A program made the position numbers and the translations under genes. From assembly GCA_026214975.1 (NCBI GenBank), contig CM047814.1, positions 16,515,541-16,579,540 on the forward strand: DNA of 64,000 nt, read 5' to 3'. Below the pieces are notes generated by a model. The model was not told the DNA's origin, made no database searches, and saw only the letters and a program-made list of their open reading frames with translations. Source of the DNA: Gentiana macrophylla (lineage: Eukaryota; Streptophyta; Magnoliopsida; Gentianales; Gentianaceae). Of the stretch, positions 45,394 to 56,696 are shown in pieces (within the stretch, counting starts at the first letter, position 1; every line of letters begins with the position of its first letter).

Positions 45394-47150
45394 CTAGTTC
45401 GAGGTAGAGGCGTTGGGGTCGGCCTGCTCTTCCAACTCGTCGTTTTCCGCTCCGTCTCCCTCCAGAGCAGGGACCACATACTTGTTGTAAAGAGACACGC
45501 CAGCTTTGAAGTCGGTAATATATCGACCATATCTGGGGATCGACACTGGATCGTACAAATGCGCCTTCTCGATGCTATTAACGTCAAAGTCAGGGACGAC
45601 TGTCTTGACCTGATCCAGCGCATTCGAAAAACCCCCCTTCATGGCCTGACTCATCAGAAGCGCCAGGTCGTTATCGAACTCTTCCGACGTCAAGAATTCA
45701 TTTTTAGCTGCTTCCAAGCGAGTTGTGAAGCTATCGACCTCAAGTTGAAGATCGTCCCGAGCCTTCGTAGATGCAGCCAGCTCGGCTCTAGTTTGATCCA
45801 ACTCCGACTTTACCGCCGCCAGCTCAGCATCTCTGTCAAATATGTCTTTCTGTGCTTTAACAGATCCGTCTCGAGCCAAAGCGCCGATCATCCGGCTTAT
45901 TGGCCTTGGCTTTCGACTTTCGAGATCGTGAGGTCGACTTAGCAATTGTCTCCTTCGCGCCTCCAAAGTGCTGCGAGGAGACTCGATTCTATTCAGAGCC
46001 ACTTTAGTAGTGCAGACGCAGTGCAAAAAGGAGACATTATTAACTTCGAAGTCAGACAAAATCCTGAAGGTACAAGGAAATAAAAGAAGACTCACAACTC
46101 GATGACTCTTCATAATAAGGTCGTGTAGCTCCTCCGGAGTCATGGCCTCCATCTCTGCCACACTCGTCTCAGGGATCGGATTGGTGGAATTTGGTGGAGC
46201 AAGGTTACGGGTCTCCTTCCCAACCCCATGCCGCACCTCGGTTGTTTTATGGCGCTTCCTCGAGACGAGGTCACCTTCGGCCTGCTCTACCACCCTAGCC
46301 TCGTCAGGCTGACCTCTTAAAATCTCAGATGTTGATGCAGGAGCAGAGGAACGGATCGACCCCCTCTGCCCCCCAGATGTAGCACCAGACGCCGGCTTCT
46401 TCGACCTGATGCCGGCCAATTCCTGAATTCTTCTGGGGTCCGTCTTTTTAGGGTCGGGCATCTTTCCTACTGCCTCTAGCTTTGAGAAGTGTTCCACTGC
46501 AAACAGAGATAAGTCGGCATTAATGCAACATCAAAAACCTTTATCGATCTAGAAAAGGAAAGTAAAGTACAATGATTCGACAGAGCGAATAAGTAGCCTA
46601 CGCAAAACTCGAACGTCCTCATCGAGTTCCGGATAGCGCTGGTCCGCCGTTCGATGTCGGCAAACGGATACGAGGAATGCGATTCGAGTCGCTACATCGG
46701 GATGGATGCTCGATAATCCCACACCCACCGGGAACGTCCGATTCGATCCGATCATGCCATTTCATGGCCTTTTATACCAAGTATGGATGTCAATATCCAC
46801 CAACCCATGTCGTATAAAGAAGAAATGCGGTTTCCACTCCCCCTGAGACGAGGTCACCTTCCTCACAAACTCCGATGCCAAGGGGCGCCTCTGGAAAGTA
46901 TACCACCCAACGTCTTGAAGGCCTTGAATGGCGTAATATTGCCGGAAGAGCCGAACCGAGAATTCGAGTTTGGCGATTCGACACGCCAGCACAAAACCCA
47001 TTACACTCCTAACCCCGTTGGGAGCAAGTTGGGTGACACAAATTTGGTAGTGTTGGAGGACTGCAATGAGGCACGGATCGAAAGGAAATCGAAGGCCCTC
47101 CTTCAATTGCGCCTCGTAGATAGCGCAGAACCCGGGGGGAGGGTCACAGG
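45394..47150 (-). pseudogene. Tat antisense gene, middle and C-terminal part
   Basis: A minus-strand gene between pol and the 3' LTR. Its first segment (47150-46762) has PPPGFCAIYEAQLKEGLRFP and FRQYYAIQGLQDVGWYTFQR, the pattern of the putative gypsy-type transposon domain PF04195, ending in a stop. The last segment (46497-45394) is Lys/Arg-rich, then a coiled-coil-like stretch (AAVKSELDQTRAELAASTKA), then an acidic end (LEEQADPNASTSN). GT..AG signals around 46106-46000 suggest a retained intron. Function unknown in this family. The 5' part of the gene lies beyond the nested solo LTR. Confidence 0.75.
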
Positions 47151-48662
47151 TGTTAAGGGTGAATTTATACGATTTATAATGCTATATTCTATGATATTTT
47201 CTCTCGTATTTGTATAAGTTTGCATAAGAAACGAGTGTTTAATGGAAATATTGAGTAAATGAGGTTTTAAATAAGTTATCCGCAAAATTGGTTGATTTTG
47301 GTGTTTTTATATGATTTTATGATTATTTGGACATTATTACATTTTGCGATATTTTTATGTGTTATAGATACATGTTTGAGGCTCAAGAGATGATCAAAAG
47401 TTGATTAAGTTCGAGTTAATTGATGATAAAAGAGATAATGAAGGAATGACTTAGAGGAAAAAGAGATAAAGGTCAAGAAATCAAGATTCTACCATCACGA
47501 ACGCAGCGTCGAGTTCCGTCCCGAGTGGACGGGCGTTTGATAAAGCAGACGGGCGTCGGAGAAGCGATTTTGATCTTGAGAGTTTGGGCCGCTATGCAAT
47601 CGGCGTCTGCGGTATCGAGATCTACGGACGGGCGTTCACAAAGCGGACGGGCGTCCGATAGCCGACTTCTATGAAACCGACTTTAAAATCTATAAATAGC
47701 GGCTATTTTCTCCACACAAGGACACCATACACTCATTATTCAAAACCCTAAACCTAAAGGCGGCTTTAGGCTGCGTTTTCCTCCTTTTATTCCAGCTTTT
47801 ATGCACTTTAGATCTAGATTAAATTATTTGTTTTTATGAACTATTTACGCACATTCGAGTTGCTGAGGATGTTTAGAGGCTAAAAGCTTCATCAAACGAG
47901 AATTGTGAAGCCGTCCAACGATTGTTGATTTCGCTTTCTTTGGGTGTACTGTGAGTTTTTATTTAAAGGTTGTTTCTTATTCATGTTTATTACGTTTAAT
48001 TGCTTTTATATCGGAAGATCCGCATGTGTGATGGTTTGTTGTTGATGGAAATCTTAATAAACCCTAGATCATCATGAATAAGAATAGTAATTCGAATCTA
48101 TCATAACGGAAGTTAATAGGTTTAATTGCTAGATTATAAACGTAAAGTTTGCACCTTTGGTTAGAAAACGCGTTAATCTTGCATCGGAAGATAATAGATC
48201 AATAGATGAACTTTCTAAGGAATTAGGGTTCATGTTTAGATAAGGTGAATCACAACCTAGATAAAAACCACAATATAATCGAGATAGGAAATCAATGCTT
48301 GTTGGATAGGTGGATCAATCCTCGTTTGTCCGTTATAAACTTGATTTAAATCCTTAAAACTTGAATTTGTTTAGTAGTTTACTTTTACTTGCATCTTAGT
48401 TAATTTAGTTTAAATTGGTTCATGACCCGCACCCTTCCTAGCTTTGGATTACATCCTCTGTCTAGTTTTATCTTCCTTTAGTTTGGTTTCATTCCCTGTT
48501 TAGAGTAGTTTCGTGACATAGTTAGGCTAGACAAAAAGCTAGAATCACAATCGTTTAGTTCCCCGTAAGATCGACCCGGCATTAACCACTATTACTACGA
48601 TCCTTATACTTGGGGTTAACGGATTATTACTTGTTTGTTTTGTGTTAATAAAATCCGTGACA
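47151..48662 (+). mobile_element. Athila solo LTR nested in the Tat antisense gene
   Basis: It begins TGTTAAGGGTG and ends AAATCCGTGACA, with TATAAATAG at 47691-47699 and GACGGGCGT motifs at about 47520-47660. The flanking pentamers are ACAGG (47146-47150) and ACAAA (48663-48667), a likely TSD with two substitutions. No internal Athila sequence is attached, so it arose by LTR-LTR recombination or loss of one end. Confidence 0.82.
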
Positions 48663-49016
48663 ACAAAGCGAATCGACATCGCCATGGGAGACCTTGACAT
48701 GCTCAGGTGAATATGGAATGCCATATCGAGAACAAATGGTTTTAGCCTTTTCTTGAGAAAGACTGGATATACAACCGTACGGCCTTGCCCCTTCATCCTG
48801 GTTTGGCACTTCGTAGCAGGACGAGAGGACGACTCTTCTTCTCCCCTCTCTTCCTCTTCTTCTTCTTCTCCGGCGACCTTTTCACCAGGAGCAGTAGGAA
48901 CTCCAGAAACCGTTTCCTCCGCCGATTCTTCTTCTTCTATAGCAACAATCTCCTCCTATTTTGAGAATCGCTCTCTCACTACTAGACATGGAACTAAGAA
49001 AAGACGCAAGAAATAA
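48663..49016 (-). pseudogene. Tat antisense gene, N-terminal part
   Basis: On the minus strand an acidic stretch (AIEEEESAEETVSGVPTAPG, then a poly-Glu block) runs from about 48960 to 48790. After a frameshift comes SLSQEKAKTICSRYGIPYSP and GDVDSLC, ending at the solo LTR. If one copy of the target duplication is dropped, SLC leads in frame to DPPPGFC at 47150, so this is the same gene split by the LTR. Confidence 0.7.
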
Positions 49017-49397
49017 ATGCAAAAAGAAAAAATTTGAGAGGAGTTCAAGCGGATTGGGGCTTACTTGTGTTTTTTCTGATAAGGCAGAGACAGTTAATGG
49101 CGAATGAGAGAATGCAGAGTCTGGGGCTCCTTTTATGCTTGTGAAATCTTCCAAATGATTTGAAAGGGCGGTTTGGGAGCGGTTATAAGGTGAGTAACGC
49201 GAGAATCAAGGGTAGTGGGCTGGTAAAACGCTTCGTTTCTCGCACTCATTAATGCTAGTACAGTGTGACGTCATCCTACGACAGCCTAGGTCGGGTAGAT
49301 AGGACAGCTGTATTCCCGCCTAAAGAAGATTGGATGTCGAGAAGATTATTCAAATTTTCAGATCCGATCTCAGCTTTCGAGATGAGCTTCCCTCCGA

Positions 49398-49410
49398 TCT
49401 GGGGGGCTTA
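49398..49410 (+). promoter_or_regulatory. Tat polypurine tract
   Basis: tctggggggctta lies immediately before the 3' LTR start TGACGAT, the expected site for plus-strand DNA priming. An equivalent tract precedes the truncated Tat LTR at 14184. Confidence 0.75.
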
Positions 49411-49938
49411 TGACGATACGGGATTCCACCCCTCCACGTGGAATAATCTGATTGATCCAGCTGGCATATGGAAAAGTCTACGCTGATGTCCCACATCGGG
49501 TCGAATGCTATGCATACCAATGAAGGCCGCAGTGAGGCAGATTGTGCAAGTGTACCACCTCGATCACCCAACTCGGTATCACTCGAGTCGAGACCAAGAC
49601 CTCCAGTTCAGATACTCGGGCCCGCCGCCCAGCAGGTTACTTGGGCAGGAGGGCAAGGCCCATTTAAGGGTAATTATGTCAATAGACCAAACCGCCCTAA
49701 GTTTAGGGCAGAGGAAGGACATGTGCCTATAAATACATCATTCCAGGAACTACGTAAGGCTTGATTCCTGGACTTTCACACAGGATACGTAGGCAATCCA
49801 AGATACATTCTTGGACTCACCAAACACCCAAAAAAACACTATCTTTCCAACAAGTTATAGCTATTCGATCCCTTTCTGACTCACCCTTAGATTACACGTG
49901 ACCCTGTTATTCCGGTGGTGCATTATTTAGCATCGTCA
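49411..49938 (+). repeat. Tat element 3' LTR
   Basis: It begins TGACGATACGG and ends AGCATCGTCA, with short inverted termini TGACGAT/ATCGTCA. TATAAATA is at 49728-49735. It is followed by the TSD CAAAC. Confidence 0.92.
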
Positions 49939-49943
49939 CAAAC

Positions 49944-50492
49944 CATGAAAAAACCTCATATAAGATTTTGGAAGACAATGAAAGAAAACATTTGTGCTTA
50001 TGTCCTAATTTTTGTAGGCTGCTCTATCGCTTCCGGTTTGATCAAAGATTGAATATCTTCCGGTTTGATCAAAGATTGAATACCATTCATGTTGGACGAA
50101 CCAGCTTGAGCATTGGCCGATTGATCAAAAACCGCTCGGACTGAAGGACTAAGGATTTCAGTCATGAATGATCAAGAAATCTCTTTACCGCTACCGTTAT
50201 CTGACGAAGAAAAAGTATAAATAACGTTGCGAAACACTTGCATACTCATGGAAGCAAAAAAAAAAAAATTGTTATTCTAACAAAGTAAAGAGAAAATCCT
50301 CACCTCACCTTTGAAAGTTTGAAAACGGTAAAGAGATGAAGGGGATGAAATACTCCCAGAGAAAATGCTATTGATACTCCTCGACTCGATCTGCGAACTT
50401 AGTGATTGATTACATTTATCCTAGTGCATGCGAACGACACCTCGACTGGATAAACGATGATTTGAATTTTGATTTAAAGGATGGCATACACT
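49944..50492. other. Pre-insertion flank of the Tat element; small unrecognised minus-strand ORF
   Basis: Before the Tat insertion this DNA would have joined the 5' flank of the IDE-like gene. A 26-bp unit is tandemly duplicated at about 50029-50081. A minus-strand frame from the ATG at 50163-50165 to TAA at 49998-50000 would encode 55 residues with the repeat IQSLIKPE twice. The frame has a stop just upstream and no recognisable family, so it may be an exon or pseudogene fragment. The rest is AT-rich with no signal. Confidence 0.35.
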
Positions 50493-51001
50493 AGATTAGG
50501 AGTGTACACGGATACGGATTATCCGAAAACCGAATCGGACCGAGGGCATTCGGTTCGGTTATTAGTTGTTTCCGGATCGGTTTTGGTTAGTAATATAGAA
50601 AAACCGAAATATTCGGTACGGTTATGGTTCGCACTGCAAATTATCCGTATCCAAACCGAAAATTGAACTGAATAATAACCAACCGAAACCGTACCAAATA
50701 ATAAATTGTGACCGGTATTAATGTCGAATATGTTAATTAGTTATCATAACCAAAATATTATAGTTGTTTATGAAAAAATGCATATAACCGAACCGTTATC
50801 AAAACCGTTTATTACATAATAAAAAAACGCATAAAAACCGAACCATTTATAACCGAAAAGAATTGTAAAATTTATTTCGGTTTTTCGTTAACGAACCAAA
50901 CCAATCCAAATATTTCGGTTCGGTTACATAAAACAAAATGATTCGGTTTTAGATTTTAAATAATCGAAATTTTCGGTTCGAACCGAACCGTACACCCTTA
51001 A
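50493..51001. mobile_element. MITE-like inverted-repeat element rich in CCGAACC/GGTTCGG
   Basis: The left end TTAGGAGTGTACACGG and right end ccgtacacccttaag are imperfect inverted repeats. The interior has many GGTTCGG, AACCGAA and TTCGGTT words in both directions, so it can fold on itself. Nearby ctaga occurs on both sides (50488 and 51002). There is no transposase. hAT-type affinity is possible but not shown. Confidence 0.6.
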
Positions 51002-51582
51002 GCTAGAATCGTTGGATTTCAGCAGCCTTTTAGGTCGTGCCACGTCTATTGTGAATGGATCTAACCTCGATATACATCCTAGTTCAAGTCAGGGGATTTT
51101 GACAAAGGTATGATTGTTATGGTACACGTGACACTCATCAATCCTAATCGGGTTATCTCAACAAATAGGACGACATGGGCTCAAATCTACATTGGGCTTT
51201 ATGTCTGAAAACCTCGGCGAGGTTCATATTTGAAAACAGTGTAGGTCGCATGCGTATGAAACTAACCGACATGACGCAGGTCGTCATGTCTCCCATGGCA
51301 GGCATAGTGCAGGTTCACCTCTATATAAAAGGATATTTATTCCTTCCCCCATGTATACACCCCGCTCAAAACTAAATTGGATTAAAGTAATTAACTCTAT
51401 CAAATCGACTTGAGCGCGTGAGCGCCACATGCGCAGAACAACTCCGGACTCATTTAACGCCTATGTAATTTGCACACGATTCGCGAAATAATTTAGAAAC
51501 GAATTACTTGGATAATCCTCACAAGATCCAGTTACCAGCATTGCATTGGAATTTCAACCCGGACGATTTGGTGCATCGTCAT
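51002..51582 (+). mobile_element. LTR-like fragment with TATA box, 5' end undefined
   Basis: A TATA-like tctatataaaagg lies near 51321 and the right end reads GGTGCATCGTCA, matching the CATCGTCA end of Tat LTRs (their tails read tgcattatttagcatcgtca). Athila gag starts directly after it. I could not find the left LTR end or a TSD. The call is an inference from promoter spacing and terminus. Confidence 0.4.
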
Positions 51583-53170
51583 GCTGCGTCAGTGGTTTGA
51601 TTTCCTTACAGTAGACAAGGCACTGAACTCTCATTATTACTTCGTATCAATTGTTTCTGATAATAGACGTACGTTGGCAGACTACGCCATGCCAGGCGAA
51701 GTCAAGGTCAACCCGGCTATTGTTATTCCAGCCATTACTGCACAAACCTTTGAGTTGAAGCCAGGACTTATCCAGATGATGCAGCACGCATCAATTTTTC
51801 ACGGCTACCAATCAGAGAATCCGCATACCCACTTACACACATTCTTAGAGATATGCGGTACTACACGCATCCAAGGAGTAAGTGAGGATGCTATCAAACT
51901 TAAACTATTTCCATTTTCGATTTGAAAGGGAGGCTAAAGAATGGTACACCTCTCTCCCATCCGAATCTATCACCACCTGGCGTAACTAAAAAAAGGAGTT
52001 CTTGAGTCAATATTTTCCACCTTCAAAGACGGCCCAGTGCTTAAATGACATTTTCACATTCTATCAGAAAGAGAATGAATCTTTCTTCGAGTGTTGGAAG
52101 AGATTCAAGTCCCTTCTTAGAAAGTGCCCCCACCATGGCTTGCCACTGGAAAGGCAAGTCAATACATTCTTCAGTGGATTGACCGAGCTTACAAAAGGCA
52201 TGGTCAATAGCTCTTCTGGTGGGGCATTTCAAGAGCGCGCTGATGAGGATGGGCATTGTTTGAGGACATTGCAAAATATAACTATGCCCCCTCTTATCAA
52301 GCAATTCAAGCACCTCCTCCTCCCAAGGTTGAGGAAGTCAATTTGCAAAGTTTGATCGCCATGCTGCAGAAGCAAATGGTACCACCTCAAGTTTCAAATC
52401 CAATAAATCAAACTTCCTCTTTTCCACAGAACCCTCAAGTTTCAGATTGTGAAAATTGTCGCATCAGACAGGCCATATGAATGGCGGTGCCAATTTAATC
52501 CCCCGCACCTTATCAAGTAAATCTTTGTTCATGACTAGGGACGAGACAATCAAGTCACATGTCAAAATTCAGACGAGGTGGGGCACACTTCTAAATTCGC
52601 TTTCTATGAGCGGGAGAACGCGGAAGTGCATGCATTCTATGGCGAGAACAATCAAAGGTTCAATCGGTTTCCTGGCAGGGCAATTTTCAAAACCAAGGGT
52701 TTAATCCATCTTCAAATTTCAATCCTAATTGAATTTTAATTGAATCGAATTTCAACGAAACCCCAGGTTTAATCAGAATCAAAACTCGAATTTTTCCAAT
52801 CCTACGCAAAAATTCACTCAAAGTTGGCCTTCCAATTCAAACTCTCAATTTCAAAGTCGGCCCAGCCAGCCCTATGCCCCAAATCTCCAAAACTCTCAAA
52901 GCCCCTCCCAATCTAACAATCTTGAAGCCAAGTTAGAGGAGCAAAGCAGGTCAATGAAGAATCTCGAGAGACAAATTGGGCAATCTGGTGAGCAGCTTGG
53001 CTTCAGACCCAGTAGGCGTTTGCCAGTTTCACTGAGAAGAATCCAAAGGGTGGTCAAGTTGCTCAGGCTGACTTGAACAAAGGCCCATGTACTGACCTCG
53101 TGCCATCAATTCAATACGGTAAAGAGGAGGCCAATGCAATGAATCTAAGGAGCGGTACTCAAGTTAGTAG
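51583..53170 (+). pseudogene. Athila gag remnant
   Basis: It opens with RRTLADYAMPGEVKVNPAIV, FELKPGLIQMMQ and LEICGTTRIQGVSEDAIKLK, the conserved Athila gag block, with a stop at 51923-51925. It continues in other frames with YFPPSKTAQCLNDIFTF, ESFFECWKRFKSLLRKCPHH and FFSGLTE (about 52010-52200). After that the frames degrade into Asn/Gln/Phe-rich low complexity to about 53170. Confidence 0.8.
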
Positions 53171-53643
53171 TCCTTCCCATCCGGGAAACCACTAGCCCCT
53201 CCCCGCCATTGATAAGGCAGAGAGGGAAGCCGAGCACCTACACTCCCTCACTCGCAAGAGAAAACTCGGTGGCTGATCCCGAGAGGTGAAAAATTTGGTG
53301 ATCCTCAAGTGGGTGATCCTTTGAGGGTGAAAAAGCAAGCGAAAGTCGGAGGGTGATCCCCGACTACTAAGAAATCGAAAAAACTGTTCGTTGGGAGGAT
53401 CTCGGAAGACAGAGTTGTTAGTGCATCCTCAAAGAAGGTTTTCTCTCGAGGATGACCTTAAGAAACTTCCATTTCCACGAGAAAGAGCAACATTCTCTTG
53501 ATTGAGGATAAGAAGTATGAAAAGGTGCTAAACCTTTTGAAAAATACTCAGTGAATCTTCTATTATCGGATGTCTTAGTCGAGATGCCTAAGTATACAAA
53601 ATTTATCAAGGATGTCGTGTCTTGAAAAAGAAATTAGCGAGGC

Positions 53644-54150
53644 ATGGAAAGGCATATTGGTGAGGATTGTTCCATGATTAATTATGAAAACTTACCGCTT
53701 AAAAGAGGCGACTGGAAAATTCGTATTTACACAGTATTAATGGGAGGTCTAGTCTTCCCAAATTCTTTGTGTGATCTAGGTGCCTCTATAAGCCTTATGC
53801 CAATGTCTCGTATGCAAACAAATTTCGGTTTACAAAGCCTTCTAGAACCCACTACTATGAGTTTACAATTCGCGGATAGATCTTCTAAGAAAGCTTCAGG
53901 GATCCTAAAAGACGTTTTGGTTCAGATTGATAGATTTACCTTTCCAGTTGATTGGTATGTTTTAGATATAGAGAAAGACGAAAACGTCCCCTTGATTCTA
54001 GGAAGACCTTTCTTATCTACAGCTAGAGCCCTCATCGATTGCGATGGTGGGCAAGTGACTATCCGAGTTGGTGATCAAGAGGTGAGTTACAATGTCTTAA
54101 AGTCCATTCAAGTACCCTCTGGCCCTCCAACCGGCTTTTCCATTGATTAG
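53644..54150 (+). pseudogene. Athila aspartic protease
   Basis: An open frame of 168 residues with the Athila-style active site LCDLGASISLMPMS (about residues 41-54) and the flap/closing motif VPLILGRPFLSTARALIDC. Athila proteases normally have DLGAS rather than DTGA or DSGS, so the site looks intact. It ends at a TAG at 54148-54150 rather than continuing into RT. Confidence 0.82.
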
Positions 54151-54284
54151 ATGACGGATGATTTCACCGATTGTATGGATAAGCAAGTCATGGTCGTAGA
54201 AGCGGAATATGAGCGATTAGTTGATAAATCCAATACTCATGGTATGGTGAATCTGGATCAACTAGCGGTGATTTTGAGGAAGAG

Positions 54285-55788
54285 TTGTTGGAAGGAGAAG
54301 CTTTGGCAGTGGGACCACAGAGTAAACTCAATGATATTGAGTTGAAAAGTGGAGATCTCAAGTCTAGTTTAGAAGACCCCCCTGCGGATTTGGTGTTGAA
54401 GCCGTTACCTAAACATCTTAAGTATGTGTTCTTAAGAGAAGGCGACAAGCTTCCATTAATCATATCCGCCAAGCTTTCTCGTATAGAGGAAATGGCGATC
54501 AACGTCTTGAAGAAGAATGAAAAAGCTTTTGGTTGGCAAGTAGGAGATATCGAGGGAATATCTCCCGACATCTGCATGCACAAGATCAAGACGAATGAGG
54601 GTGCAAAGTGTGTCAGATAGCCCCAGAGAAGGCTCAACCCTCATATACAAGAAGTCGTTAAAAAAGAAATCATTAAACTTTTGGACATGGGAATCATTTA
54701 TGCCATCGCGGATAGTGAATGGGTTTCCCCGACTCAAGTAGTTCCCAAGAAAGGTGGAATTACAATTGAGAAGAATGAGAAGGAGAGGAAATTGCATTGA
54801 GGCTTGTCTTCGTTACTGAGTGCAGATCGATTATCGAAAGCTCAATGAGGTAACCATGAAAGATCACTTTCCCTTCCATTCATTGACCAGATGCTCGGCG
54901 CCTGGCGGGACACGATTCTATCGCTTCTAGATGGATATTCGAGATATTTCCAGATACCCATTGATCCAGCTGACCAAGAAAAGACCACCTTCACCTGCCC
55001 TTATGGTACATTCGCTTACAGACGAATGCCGTTCGGTCTCTGCAATGCCCCAGCTACATTTCAGCGATGTATGCTAGCCATCTTTGACGGGCTTGTAGAA
55101 AAGTGTATGGAGATTTTTATGGGACGATTTTTCGGTTTTTGGTCGATCTTTTGATGATTGCCTTGACAATCTTGATCAGTGTTATCCGGATGTGTGGAAA
55201 AGAACTTAGTACTTAATTGGGAAAAATGTCATTTCATGGTAGATGAAGGAATAGTTCTGGCCACAAGATCTCAAACCAAAGGTATAGAAGTTGTGGGGCA
55301 AAAGTAGAAGCTATCGAGAAGATGAGCTATCCTAAAAATGTGCGTGAAGTGAGAGGCTTTCTTGGACACGTCGGCTTTTACTGGAAATGTTCATTCAAGA
55401 TTTCTCCAAGATAGCCAAGCCCCTGTCCACTTTACTAAAGGAAGACGTTGAGTTTAATTTTGATGAGAGCTGCAAGCAAGCGTTTGAGGAGCTTAAGGAT
55501 CGTTTAATATCTGCTCCAATTCTTATATCGCCTGACTGGAACCTACCATTTGAGCTTATGTGCGACGCATCAAACTATGCTGTTGGTGCTGTTCTAGGGC
55601 AAAAGATCAAGGGAAAGTTCCAGCCTATCTATTATGCAAGTCACACATTGAACCCCTCTCAAGTTAACTATACTACTACTGAAAAGGAACTACTGGCCGT
55701 AGTCTTTGCTATGGACAAGTTTCGTAGTTACTTGTTAGGAGCTCAAGTGATCGTGTGGGTGATCACGCCGCTTATGCTATATCGATGA
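54285..55788 (+). pseudogene. Athila reverse transcriptase / RNase H remnant
   Basis: Fragments run in order: LKPLPKHLKYVFL and EEMAINVLKKNEKAFGW (54285-54620); DGYSRYFQIPIDPADQEKTT and RRMPFGLCNAPATFQRCM (54891-55154); then, after a frame change, FIQDFSKIAKPLSTLLKEDV and MCDASNYAVGAVLGQ (55387-55788), the RNase H start. The RT catalytic motif, usually F-x-D-D-F in this lineage, reads FMGRFFGF here, so both Asp are lost. Stops at 54618-54620, 55152-55154 and 55786-55788 break it. Confidence 0.85.
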
Positions 55789-55882
55789 CTAAGAAAGAGG
55801 CTAAACCGCGCTTACTACGTTGGATATTGACCCTACAAGAGTTTGACGTTCAAATTAAGGACAAAAAGGCAGTGAAAATGTA

Positions 55883-56696
55883 GTGGCGGATCACGTTTCT
55901 AGAATGTTAAGTGAGGAAAAGGATGATCCAGATGATATAGATCTTTACTTTCCTCTAGAGAACATTATGTTGATAGAGCGGTTGTCCTCACGATGTTCCA
56001 TGGTATTCTTCCATTGTAAACTACCTTCATGGCCGTTATCTCGATCCAGAGATGTCTTATCGAGAGAAGAAAAAGTTCTTCTCTCGATTTAAAATATTTC
56101 GTTTGGGATGAACCTTATCTTTTAAGATCTCAGAAAGATGGTTTGCTTAAGAGATGTATTCGAATCTCGAGCAACGTGACATCAATGAAAGCAAAGTGCC
56201 ACAGTGGACCCTGGGGAGGTCACTTTGGTCCTTGGAAAACCGTTGCTAAGATCTTTCAATCTGGTTTCTATTGGCCTATGATCTTTAAAGATCTGAAGCT
56301 TTCTGTAAAGCTTGTGATAGGTGCCAAAGAACCGGTACTCTGACAAGGCGTTTTGACATGCCTTTGAAACCCATCCTAGAATGCGAAGTCTTTGATGTAT
56401 GGGGTATCGATTTTATGGGACCATTCCCATCATCTTGCGGTAATAAATATATCTTAGTCTGCGTAGACTACGTGTCTAAATGGGTGGAGGCTCAAGCCAC
56501 TCCTCACAATGATCATAAGACGGTAATGAAATTTCTGAAAAAGAATATCTTCGTGAGGTTTGGATGTCCGCGGGCCTTGATCAGTGATGAAGGGGCCGCA
56601 CTTTTGCAACCGACCCCAGAGAAAGTACTCGAGAAGTATGGTGTTCGTCATAAAATTGGCACACCATATCATCCGATGACTAGTGGTCGAGGTTGA
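55883..56696 (+). pseudogene. Athila integrase, zinc finger and core
   Basis: MADHVSRM closes the RNase H (55883). A broken HHCC region follows (56029-56343; only parts such as KCHSGPWGGHFGPWKTVAKI). The core reads [31 protein letters not shown] and [11 protein letters not shown], with [15 protein letters not shown] just before the expected catalytic Glu, where the frame is lost (stop at 56694-56696). Confidence 0.82.

Larger units (their letters stand above)
38430..49938 (+). mobile_element. Tat-lineage Ty3/gypsy LTR retrotransposon (decayed, with nested solo LTR)
   Basis: It has two LTRs of 528 bp, a perfect TSD CAAAC (38425-38429 and 49939-49943), a tRNA-Asn-type primer site, gag, protease, reverse transcriptase, RNase H, a second RNase H, integrase, an antisense gene and a polypurine tract. 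The second RNase H before integrase and the antisense gene are known traits of the plant Tat lineage. All sense frames carry stops or frameshifts. A 1512-bp Athila solo LTR is nested at 47151-48662, so the element itself is about 10 kb. Confidence 0.93.

Noticed and set aside
45559..45942. Plus-strand open frame inside the Tat 3' region
   Set aside because: It overlaps the antisense gene, whose composition and coiled coil are more protein-like; treated as a shadow frame.
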